Shown: positions 11,146 through 19,922 of the stretch, piece by piece
Position numbering within the stretch: position 1 is the first letter of the stretch
How the letters are laid out: each line of letters opens with the position of its first letter
NCBI GenBank assembly: GCA_036245805.1
Contig: BTRK01000004.1
Coordinates: 47,308,690 to 47,372,689, forward strand
Origin: Pristionchus mayeri
Lineage: Eukaryota > Nematoda > Chromadorea > Rhabditida > Neodiplogasteridae
Direction: 5' to 3'
DNA: 64,000 nucleotides
Translations under genes and position numbers: made by a program
The notes under the pieces: generated by a model
The model's input: the letters and a program-made list of their open reading frames with translations, nothing else
What the model was told of the DNA's origin: nothing
Databases searched by the model: none

Positions 11146-11845
11146 CAATCATGCGACCCTGCCCTCCATTCTGTAACTCCAATATCCAATGCCTGCGAGA
11201 AATATGTGCTGAACATTTCAACAAATTTCGAATATTCGAAAAGTATGTTTCACGTGTAACTCAACACTGTTGGTTCAGAACTGTTTCAATAGTCGCAGCG
11301 CCGATTATGGAAAAACAACAAAATCATATTCATCGTTTCCATGCGGGAACACCGATGATTTCGCAAGGAATGGGTTCCTCGAAACTGCGTGTTTTACCTG
11401 TAAGATCGGCGGAGAGTAACAGGGAATGAAGAGAAGCAAACGACGACCAGAGTTTTTGCACGATTCACTCTTAGCTGCTGCGATGCTTCCTCATAGAATT
11501 TGTAATTCGGGTCACCGTCTCTTCATTTCCCACACTCTCTCGACCGGTCGCTCGACGAGAGAGTGTGTATAATGAAGAGACCGTGGTTTCATTTCTCGAA
11601 CTCTACTTCCTCAAGAACACGGTAGATCAAAGTATCAATGAATAACCAGCCACCTGTCACACCCTTCGTGAAATTTCTCTCTTCATTCCACTACTCCTGA
11701 TCGACCAGCGAGAGCACAGTGTGAGAACTCTCTAGCGCACCTGCCCCCAGGTCAAGTCTCTTCATTCTACACGATATCTCGCGTTATTCTTACAACTGCG
11801 AAAGTTTGAAGACGAATCAGCTCTTCAGAGTTCTACGCGTCACTC
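11146..11845 (+). pseudogene. Decayed tandem copy 3 of the Cys-rich locus
   Basis: An exon-1-like block from 11151 reads CPPFCNSNIQC, close to CPQLCRSNMPC of the intact gene, and is followed by sequence homologous to 9700-9960. A promoter-like copy lies at about 11688-11845, after which homology stops. No exon 3-5 copies are present. A hAT-like MITE (11494-11605) has inserted between the two parts. Confidence 0.6.
11494..11605. mobile_element. hAT-like MITE, long (about 112 bp) subfamily, perfect TSD
   Basis: The ends are TAGAATTTGTAATTCGGGTC and its inverted partner ending in GAACTCTA; the core holds CACTCTCTCG and CGAGAGAGTGTG. The flanking 8-bp duplication CTTCCTCA is perfect (11486-11493 and 11606-11613). 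The TAGNG-type terminus and 8-bp duplication fit the hAT superfamily. Confidence 0.9.
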
Positions 11846-12029
11846 GAACACACCAGCTTGAACTTTCTGATTTAAATTAACGTCGAAGTGCTTCATCTCA
11901 TGCATTTATCAATAAATATCTATAACTTGTAAACAATCAACAGAAACAACAGGCTACCATATCATGTACTGTAGATCTAAAAGGCTCTCGTATTCGTTCT
12001 CATGTAAAAAATGTACGATGTAAAAGCAC

Positions 12030-12347
12030 TCATTCCATGTAAAGTACTCTATAAATACTACATTTTATAGCTCGCCATAATACAACGATTGCAATGAAAC
12101 AAACTAATTCTAAGAACAATTCGAGAAACGATATCTTCTTCCTCCTCAATCGATTTCTCAAATTCCTTTGGAATGATTCTTTCTGCATTCTCAAAGGACG
12201 ATATAGAGCTATATGGACGATACTGGCCACTTCCAGAATGTCAACATCTCCACCCACAAAATCCTCATGATGAATCGAATGGGGGCTGGTTCGAAGAATC
12301 TCTGAGTTGTGATGGATAGCTCCTTCAAGCCCTCGTATTTGCGGCAT
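12030..12347 (-). CDS. Hypothetical small membrane protein
   Basis: A 105-codon intron-free frame starts with an ATG preceded by TTGTTTTAAG, a possible splice acceptor for leader addition. The protein is basic in its middle (RNLRNRLRRKK) and has one hydrophobic segment near the C-terminus (about residues 78-95, LELFLELVCFIAIVVLW), so it could be a C-terminally anchored membrane protein. I recognise no family. It could also be a chance frame or one exon of a longer gene. Confidence 0.3.
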   Translation of the reverse strand: MPQIRGLEGAIHHNSEILRTSPHSIHHEDFVGGDVDILEVASIVHIALYRPLRMQKESFQRNLRNRLRRKKISFLELFLELVCFIAIVVLWRAIKCSIYRVLYME

Positions 12348-12616
12348 AGCTTAAAACAACTTGTATTTAGAGAACACTACATAATAATTGTGTAAGTTCT
12401 TTTTCACAAATCAATCCAAAAATAATAAACTGAGAGTCAAGAAGGTATGAACTTGCAGCCATGGTTCACAATATTAACTTTAGATTTTTTTTCACCCGAT
12501 ATTCTGAAGTTACTATATCGCTACTTGTCTCAGACTCTCCAAATGTGCACTAACAGGTTCAATACTTACTTCCTTTTGATAAACTGGTCGTGTTCCTATA
12601 CCTCAGCAGCGTCCAC

Positions 12617-12727
12617 TAGAGTTCGTAATTAGGGTCACTGTCTCTTCATTTCCCACACTCTCTCGCCGCTCGACCGGTCTAGAGAGTATGGGAAATGAAG
12701 AGACGGTGATCCGAATTACGAACTCTA
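12617..12727. mobile_element. hAT-like MITE, long subfamily
   Basis: A complete 111-bp hairpin has ends TAGAGTTCGTAATTAGGGTC and the inverted partner ending in GAACTCTA. The flanking 8-mers GCGTCCAC (12609-12616) and ACGTCCAC (12728-12735) differ at one position. The sequence is close to the copies at 11494, 16924 and 28800. Confidence 0.88.
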
Positions 12728-12735
12728 ACGTCCAC

Positions 12736-14431
12736 CGACGATGAGGGGAATTAAGAACGTGTAGAGTTCTGAAAGTAAACGGTGGACATTGTTTGTAATG
12801 TTGAAAAGTGCGAACAAGTGGTTGACCTATATAATATACTCCTTTGGTCACGATGATTATGGACATGATTACTGTGACAATGCAGATACGAAAGAGAAAG
12901 AGAGATGGAATCGTTTATAAACAACGGCTAACTCTAATAAGATTATACCAGAGAGAGGTTACCACGAGGGCTCAGTCCAGAATGACGAATTAGGACGAGC
13001 GGATGGTTTATATCCATGCTGATCTATTATCTGATTGTTTGTTGCGAGTGATAAAGGTCCCACGTTTACTGCTAATGTCGATATGATCTCTTCGTCTCCT
13101 ATGTTCCTCTTCCAGGTCGTTGACTCACTGATGAGAGCAGAGATTGCGATCATATCGGTGATTGACATGTTCATCTTTAAAGAGAGATCATTAGATGCAA
13201 GGCCGTTAGACCTTGATGATAACAATCAAACGATGGATGAATGGTGATCACATACCAAAATTTTGCGACATTAACCCTACCTGCTGCTCCAAGAAATCCT
13301 AATTCCCTCAATCGCCAAACTATACACATCACACTTTACGAGATTTTTTGCCTTTCGCCCGTAAAATAGTTACTATTTCATTCATCTCGCTCTCTTCGAG
13401 CCAGGCGACATGCCAACTCTTCCCTTACATTATCTCAATTGATAAAACCAAGATTGAAGATCATTCTTGATTGTGTGATTCGAATGCGCAAATGACGTGA
13501 GAAACCCCTGCTTTTCCCTAAGTATAAACTCTCCGTTTTCCCGATGATAACAATCCAAATCAAGCGAATGAGGAAGTCGAACGAGCGATTAGTAAACCAC
13601 TTAGGCTGCTGAAAATGCTTCATCGTTATCCTTTCAAATGTGGAGCAAAATGAACGTGAGAATCCCACGCGTATGCCTAAGTATTAACACTCCATTTCTC
13701 CGAAGATAACAGACCACTCGAGCTGATTATCGCCTGACTCATACAGAAATAGAAAGTGTACAACCTTGCACCAATTAAGGATGGGGAAGTAAAATGAACA
13801 ATCATTAGACCAACGACTACGGTTGGCGAAACGATGCCGGATAGCAATTCGCTGCGTTAACTGGTTTCCCCTTAACTGGTTTCGCAATATCCGAGGGAGA
13901 CGTAGTGATTCACAGCGCGGCATCGATTGACCAATCCTAATAACTAAAATGGGCCCGAAAGTGAAAGGTATCTGACCAAATGATCACCGTCGGATGATAT
14001 CCTTCCGGGATAGAACCGAAACTATTATCTTTCTCTAATTAAAATTTTCACTGTAGGTCGGATTATATTATACTGCTGAAAAATTGGCATATGGTTCATA
14101 CGAGATGCTTGCTGAGGCCGTGCAACCACTGTGCTGCCATCATAATTGTCTGTTTTATATTACTCATTCGTACTAAAGTGAGAGAGTGTATTTTTTATCG
14201 GATGATGTGGAAGAGTAACTGGTACCAAATGTACTAGACGAATGGGGAAGATTTGGACGTCTGCAGTTGTGGAAAACGTAACATTTCGCATGGACGATTT
14301 CGCATAAGAGTTGATTGAAAAGGAAGAGAGATCATGAGTGATAATACTTCGAAACTAAGTCAGTGAAATATCATTATTCCATCCAGTAATTTGGGAAGCC
14401 GATGAGTACACATGAAGAAGGGTGTTTTCTG
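12736..14431. other. No supported gene
   Basis: Open frames occur on both strands (for example around 13035-13247) but none joins into a phase-consistent model. The block near 13110-13165, which contains TTCCAGGTCG and GCGATCATAT, is repeated with divergence near 15605-15662. The text near 13490-13680 resembles that near 13690-13930, suggesting a local duplication. Confidence 0.4.
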
Positions 14432-14442
14432 AAAGGACCAAA

Positions 14443-14513
14443 AGGTAAAGGTAAAGGTACATCCCGTCTTCGAGACTGGGCTCGCGGGAGAACACTGCTA
14501 GGCCAGTGTCAAT
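14443..14513 (-). mobile_element. Very small retro-element with (TTTACC)n tail, copy 1
   Basis: The unit is flanked by an 11-bp duplication AAAGGACCAAA (14432-14442 and 14514-14524). Read on the minus strand it is about 60 bp of unique sequence, including TTCTCCCGCGAGCCCAGTCT, followed by a (TTTACC)n tail. A variable-length duplication and a short-repeat 3' tail are the marks of target-primed reverse transcription. The second copy at 17111-17227 begins at nearly the same 5' position. Confidence 0.75.
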
Positions 14514-14612
14514 AAAGGACCAAATTAGATACCAATTGGTTCCTTTTCATGAATTCATACAAGCTTTAGATTGCAAAAGAAGCCCAAAAGCCACCGGGGG
14601 AGCAGTTGCCCA

Positions 14613-14724
14613 GCTGGGTTGCGCAAAAATTTTACGGTCTCTTCAGTCCGCATGCTCTCTCGCACTGTCTGACCGGCTAGAGAGTGTGCGGAATGGAGAG
14701 ACCGTAATATTTTTGCACAGCCTA
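14613..14724. mobile_element. hAT-like MITE, divergent terminal repeat
   Basis: The hairpin core CTCTCTCGCACTG...GCTAGAGAGTG matches the family, but the termini read TTGCGCAAAAATTTTACGGT on the left and a related inverted sequence ending in GCACAGCCTA on the right. The flanks GTTGCCCA (14605-14612) and GTTGCCTA (14725-14732) match at 7 of 8 positions. Confidence 0.7.
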
Positions 14725-14807
14725 GTTGCCTAGCTACTCGTTTGAAGAAAGCAGAATATAATAAAGAAACGGATGACCGAATTACGAATAACTATACCTG
14801 ATGGCCA

Positions 14808-15210
14808 CTACGGGACCCACTTCCCGGCGACGGTATGCGTCACGTTTCCCCTGATCTCCATATAGATATTCCTAAAAGAGTTGGATTAGGATATTATAAT
14901 GGACGAGTGAAGGATAGTGATATAAAAGTCAACCTAAGATGGCAGGATAAGGTTCACTTCATAACGCATTTTTTCGATACATTTCTCTAGGGTTTTTCGT
15001 TGGTTTTCTCTCTTTACTATGATTGTGGAGTTTGTAAATCGAGATGATCCCTGTCTAATTAAGTGAAACGGTGAAACGATATCTTCATTCTAGAAACACT
15101 CGAGCCAGTCGAATTTCGAAATTTCTAACTTACAGCACAACGCAGCCGACGACAATAATGAAGATGACCGTTATAATGAGAGTGACCAAGCACGAAATGC
15201 ACTTGCTCAT
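14808..15210 (-). CDS. Tentative small single-pass membrane or secreted peptide
   Basis: Exon 1 (15210-15134) encodes MSKCISCLVTLIITVIFIIV and continues into a strongly hydrophobic segment, ending at an excellent donor (GTAAGT). The next acceptor, CTCTTTTAG, opens exon 2 at 14871. The strict phase join gives a 46-residue peptide stopping at 14808. Read in another phase, exon 2 instead encodes YLYGDQGKRDAYRRREVGPV and reaches a donor at CAG|GTATAG, which looks more protein-like but needs a weaker exon-1 donor. I cannot decide between the two. The N-terminal hydrophobic exon is the well supported part. Confidence 0.4.
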
Positions 15211-16915
15211 TGCTGGAGCGTTTGAATCCACTTAAACAATGACAAAAACGCAATTTGTATGGCGCCCTAGGCGCGAAAGTGGCGACAATTTACGCGATAC
15301 ATCTAATGGGTGCTGAGGAGGAAAAGTGTCAAAAAGGGCTGAGAGAAGAGGCAGGGTAAAGATACAGCGAATATGGAAGATATCGAAATAACGGATTATA
15401 TCTTCATCGTTACGCTTTCGTTATCGCCCCATCGTTATTTTCCCGAAGTGGTTCTTCTCTTGTCCCCGGGGAAAACGTACCACTTGAACACTTTGCTACT
15501 CGCTTCTGACCAGATTTTGTTCAGTTTTCCCTTCTCTCCTCCTACTCATCTCTTCTCTTCTCTTCCCTCCTACTCCCGTCACCTTCACTCGAGCCTTCCT
15601 AGGCCTCTTCCAGGTCGGTTATTGGGCATAACTCGGATAGCGATCATATGGGTGAATGAGATATGACCGTCTATACAAAAGGTCATTGGACTTTCATGAT
15701 TTCGATATATTCTACGATGAAAGATGTTCACAGACTAATTGTATTGATAATTGTCTCTAGACTTCTTCCTCTTTTACAAGAGTAATATTTGCAATTACTT
15801 AGGAAACAACATATGCTCGCGATACGTTCATGTGAAACATATAATCTATAGCCTCGGTGCTCCCCACTCTCATCAGCTTGAACGCCTACGTCACCTCATC
15901 GGTATCGTTCTGAGTGTTTGCGAAGATGTATCGGATTACAAAAGAATCCGACAGTAGTGATGGAAATCTCGCAGAGATCGACATCTATCAGGTAGAGCAA
16001 ACTTTCTAATTTTATTTGTATAATCAGTTAAACCAAAGTTTGTTCAATTTTGAACTGCATTATAAACTTGAACGATTTGTGTTGTTTATGTGATTCTAAA
16101 AATCGCCTCAAAGATCGGATCTTGGAGCTAATTCTGCTGGACTATATCAATCTTTATCGTTGAATTAGACACTTGCTATTTAACCACATCTCGCGGTTAC
16201 TTCACATATCTTATTCGTTGATGCGACGTTATTGTTGTATGGGACAATATGAAGATGTCGTCGCTCATCTTTGATTTGTTCCACAGTTATTCCCCTTACA
16301 AATTAAATATACATTGCTCACTTCCAACTAGACTTACAATATGAAGTAATGAGAGTAAATTACCTAAAAATTGAAACCCTAAAGGGAATATTAGTGGAAC
16401 TTGGATTTTGAGGTGACTGACAAGAAGACAATTGGGGGGGGGGAGTGAATGAATAGAGAGAAGGAGGAGCTCCTAGAATCCCCTCCAGAGAAGATAGTCA
16501 TGCTGATACGATCTGATCGTTCGATAAAATTCCCTATCTGATGATATGATGGTTCGTAATATTATGTAACTGTTTCCCTGTGCAGTCCATTTCTGGGATT
16601 GCGTACAACTGAGAGAGATAAGAGAGAGAGATTTTCTGATATCTTATAAAATGCGACTGCTGGGGACGCCGATCGACATTTGTCGAGGCCAGAGATCAAT
16701 GCTAGAATAAGTGCGATGTTGATTGTCTTGCCATCCGTGGAATGACAACTGCGTGGGCACATGCCAGATGGCGGGATTTGTTTTGTTTTCGAAATATAGA
16801 AAGAAAAAATAATTGATGAGGCAGATTGAACACGTTCTTGGATCCAAAATGAAACATATTCCGGATCGATCACATCACAATATGGCAACTTTTCATCGTG
16901 TAAATTAAATTTTCA
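15211..16915. other. No supported gene
   Basis: No gene model could be built. A minus-strand frame at 16562-16888 includes MCPRSCHSTDGKTI but lacks a clear start or splice context. A G8 run lies near 16434-16441. Near 16365-16395 is a partial copy of the repeat ending AATTGAAACCCT that is intact at 50970-51102. Confidence 0.4.
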
Positions 16916-16923
16916 ATTTTCAG

Positions 16924-17035
16924 TAGAGTTCATAATTCGGGCCCGTGTCTCTTTATTTTGCACACTCTCTATACCGGTCGAGCGGCTAGAGAGTGTGTGA
17001 AATGAAGAGACAGTGGTATCGATTCTCCAACTCTA
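16924..17035. mobile_element. hAT-like MITE, long subfamily, perfect TSD
   Basis: A 112-bp hairpin starts with TAGAGTTCATAATTCGGG and ends with CCAACTCTA. It is flanked by a perfect 8-bp duplication, ATTTTCAG (16916-16923 and 17036-17043). Confidence 0.92.
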
Positions 17036-17110
17036 ATTTTCAGTCAATTTTGGATAATTTTCGGTTGTATCTCATGTGTTCTAGATAGCTTATAATATAA
17101 TGAGCTATGT

Positions 17111-17227
17111 AAAGGTAAAGGTAAAGGTAAAGGTAAAGGTAAAGGTAAAGGTAAAGGTAAAGGTACATCCCGTCTTCGAGACTGGGCTCGCGGGAGAACA
17201 ATGCTAGGCCAGCGTCAATTCAGCGTC
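17111..17227 (-). mobile_element. Very small retro-element with (TTTACC)n tail, copy 2
   Basis: A perfect 12-bp duplication AATGAGCTATGT flanks the unit (17099-17110 and 17228-17239). On the minus strand the same short body as at 14443-14513 is followed by about nine TTTACC units. The body starts with a partial duplication of its own 5' end (GACGCTGAATTGACGCTG). Confidence 0.82.
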
Positions 17228-17239
17228 AATGAGCTATGT

Positions 17240-17925
17240 AGCGCGCCTGAAATATACCCGAAAAGGAACCTAAATGACATGAACATTTAAACCCTAGTGG
17301 CAACAGATGGTTTTAACGCCAGGAGCAGTCAAGTAGGTTTCACGCACAATTCATCTTTGAGGGTGCGAAACCGATATAACAGCTCGATGGTATACGACTC
17401 ATTGAATAATAATAACATTTCCCGCCAGCTGGTTAGTCCTTCCATGATCATAGTTCCCTTGAATGCATCGATTGATGAATACATGCTGCGTTCTTTTGTA
17501 GTTATGGCGCAAACATGTGATGTGGATACGGCATCCGGTTGACTTATTAGAGTTCAGAAACAACCATTTAGGAATAACAGTGATTGGATATGTATTGCGA
17601 AATTCACGTGTAGGGACAATTGTGTGGTTTCTTCCTGCGAGAATATCGATAATAATATTAGTATTTGCGATGATATTATTGTTGGCTGCGCGAAAGAGTC
17701 TGCCCTCATATCGTTTGCAGTAATGTATCCGTATGGTGGGGCAAAAACCAAAAAAATACGAATTACAATCGTATCTTTCATTGAGATTATACGAGTAATC
17801 ATGTTAACGATGCAATTAGGTGTTCATCTTCACTAGTGTACAAAATAAAAATGTAACACTTCAATCTACTCCCGACTCTCGACTACGCTCCAATAACAGT
17901 AGTACTTGTGCCAGCGACGCGATAC
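17240..17925. other. No supported gene; possible 3' end of the insulin-like gene
   Basis: A plus-strand frame (17297-17542) is Asn- and Ser-rich without splice context. On the minus strand an acceptor-like TTGTACACTAG near 17836 could extend the insulin-like gene if its exon 5 is spliced at GA|GTAAGT rather than terminated. No other function is seen. Confidence 0.35.
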
Positions 17926-19212
17926 TTACTCTGGGCACATCAAATTCTGAAAAATATATTAGTTGAAAATTGTTTATGTTAGTACCTTTAGCTGTCTCTT
18001 TGAGCACGTGTCGATGCAGCACATCTTGACTGCAATTAAATTATGGAATTAAGCTGGATGAAAACTATGACATCATGCTGTTAGCATCAAACCTAATGCC
18101 GAAATTATTGGTCGTGTGGCACAAGTGCATCCAGTAAACTAGTATATTTTCGACATTTCCAACTAGAAAAGAAGGAAGGAAATGAAAGCTAACTAATGGT
18201 CGGCGTGCTGACGAGCTTCTTCGGAATGCAAGGCAGTTCTGACATAAATTCCTTGAGGAGTAATCCAACATCAGCTCCGCATCTCTGAAATAGCATTGCA
18301 TAATTCTAAGGGGCAGCAAATTTGCACAGCTCAGGCTTTCATGGGTTAAATTCTGCATTATTTTAGGTCCAGGGGTCTATCTAAAACATACGAAGGCTTA
18401 TCCCGAGCGTGACGATAAATTCAAGGAATGATTAGTTGTTTAATCATCGATCTTCCATTTTATCGCTTTGTCGCATAACGCGAAACTGATAAAAGGTCAG
18501 GTAGTTGTAAATGGATAGATAAGCGTTGAAGTTTGCGTGTTGACCGACTAAATCTTATCACTATAGTGATGTGACTCGAATGCGATTTTTAATCCTTATT
18601 TTAAAATTAAAATGTATCACAAACGAAAAAAATCCAAATAGGCACATTGATTGATTTTTTTCCAGTCTCTATTACCCTCTTGCTTCCTATCACGCAGACC
18701 CTGAGGTAGGTGACACGCCGCATGAAGTGCGAGACAAGTGCTTATCAGCATTGCACGTCCTTCGTTACAAGTTTCGAAATGGGAAGGGCATTCTCATCAT
18801 TTTTTTCTTCAGAACGAGGCACCAAAAGTGCGTCAGCACGAGTCAGAGATATATGAATGGTATAAATAACGTTAAACAAAATAGGGAAAGCCGGAAGGAG
18901 CGTACAGTACTTAAACGATCAGCATCGGATAATTCGACCTAACGCCTCCTCTGATATCACTACTCCAGTTGCAGCTCACCTTCAACGGAGTAGCGTCGTC
19001 CATCAGCGATCTGCGCTGAAAAACATATGGCAATTATTTAAATCTCAGATGAACAGCTTTTCGACCACGTAAAATGATTTCCATCCAGAAGATTTTGCCA
19101 GTTACAGTCTATGACTTACATGCTGTCGGTGCTTGTGCGCTCTGTGCGTTGGCGATGTCATCACACTGCTAATGAGAGAGACGATGATGATCAGGACGAT
19201 GTATTTGTCCAT
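17926..19212 (-). CDS. Insulin-like peptide precursor (probable)
   Basis: Five exons with consistent phases are 19212-19120, 19015-18980, 18284-18194, 18029-17986 and 17946-17926, giving 94 residues. TTTAACAG lies shortly before the ATG, suiting leader trans-splicing. Residues 1-20 are a signal peptide (MDKYIVLIIIVSLISSVMTS), followed by a His/Arg-rich stretch ending in dibasic RR. A B-chain-like segment reads RCGADVGLLLKEFMSELPC. An A-chain-like segment reads MCCIDTCSKRQLKNLMC and contains the CCxxxC signature. Six cysteines in a 2+4 arrangement match insulin-family precursors. The spacing is unusual: 16 residues between the B cysteines and 9 rather than 8 before the last A cysteine. The stop TAA overlaps a perfect donor (GTAAGT), so a longer C-terminus is possible. 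Confidence 0.6.
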
Positions 19213-19910
19213 CCTCACTCTGTTAAATTATAAAAATTATGGAAAAAACGATAAAAGAAGAACCAAATGTCGCCAATGTCGAGGAGTTTGCCATTGAAAT
19301 AGCCGCTGATAGAGGGCTTATCACTGATTTACAGGGATTAATCGTCGTCTAAGGGGAATTGCTGAGCGGTGCAGCAGCTGTTTACGATGGTCATGCGTCC
19401 GAGAGTATCTTATGGTCGGTTAAGGTTAAACCTAGTGCAATCACGTTGCGTCGAATCGTCGAACGTGACGACGTTGAATCGTCGTCACGTTGCGGACCGT
19501 TATAAAAAAATACCTACTGTGTTTTATAGTTTGTTTTACGCCTAAACGAAACATAATTTTCTAGGGAAGAGAATTGTGTAGTCTATTTTAAAACTGTCTC
19601 GGTGGAATAGCTGAGCGGCAGCAACAGTTTATGATGGTCATATATCTGAGAGCAATTTCTAGTCGATTGAACCGAACGGAGTAAAGTCAGCATTTCTAGA
19701 CTGGTAATTTTTTTCTTCTAGACCGCTTATTGTCTTTCCCTGAAATATCATTCTTCGATATTTCATTTTAAATTTAGCGTCGAACATCGAAGAATCTGGA
19801 AATCGAATATTCGATTCTAAGGACCGATACATTCTGACTATGTGCTTCTCAAACATGGGACTCTAAGGTGCTGATTATGAGTATTCGAAACACCAGTAGT
19901 ATACACATTG
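19213..19910. other. No supported gene
   Basis: Intergenic sequence precedes the RTE insertion. Around 19440-19500 the motif GTTGCGTCGAATCGTCGAACG and nearby GTCACGTTG units form short imperfect repeats. The text at 19350-19400 (GCTGAGCGGYRCAGCARC with GTTTACGATGGTCAT) recurs with divergence at 19605-19645, a local duplication of unknown meaning. Confidence 0.4.
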
Positions 19911-19922
19911 TTAGCTCCAAAT

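Noticed and set aside
12959..13247. Overlapping frames on both strands around 13100
   Set aside because: Neither strand gives a phase-consistent gene; the block is a diverged repeat of sequence near 15605-15662.
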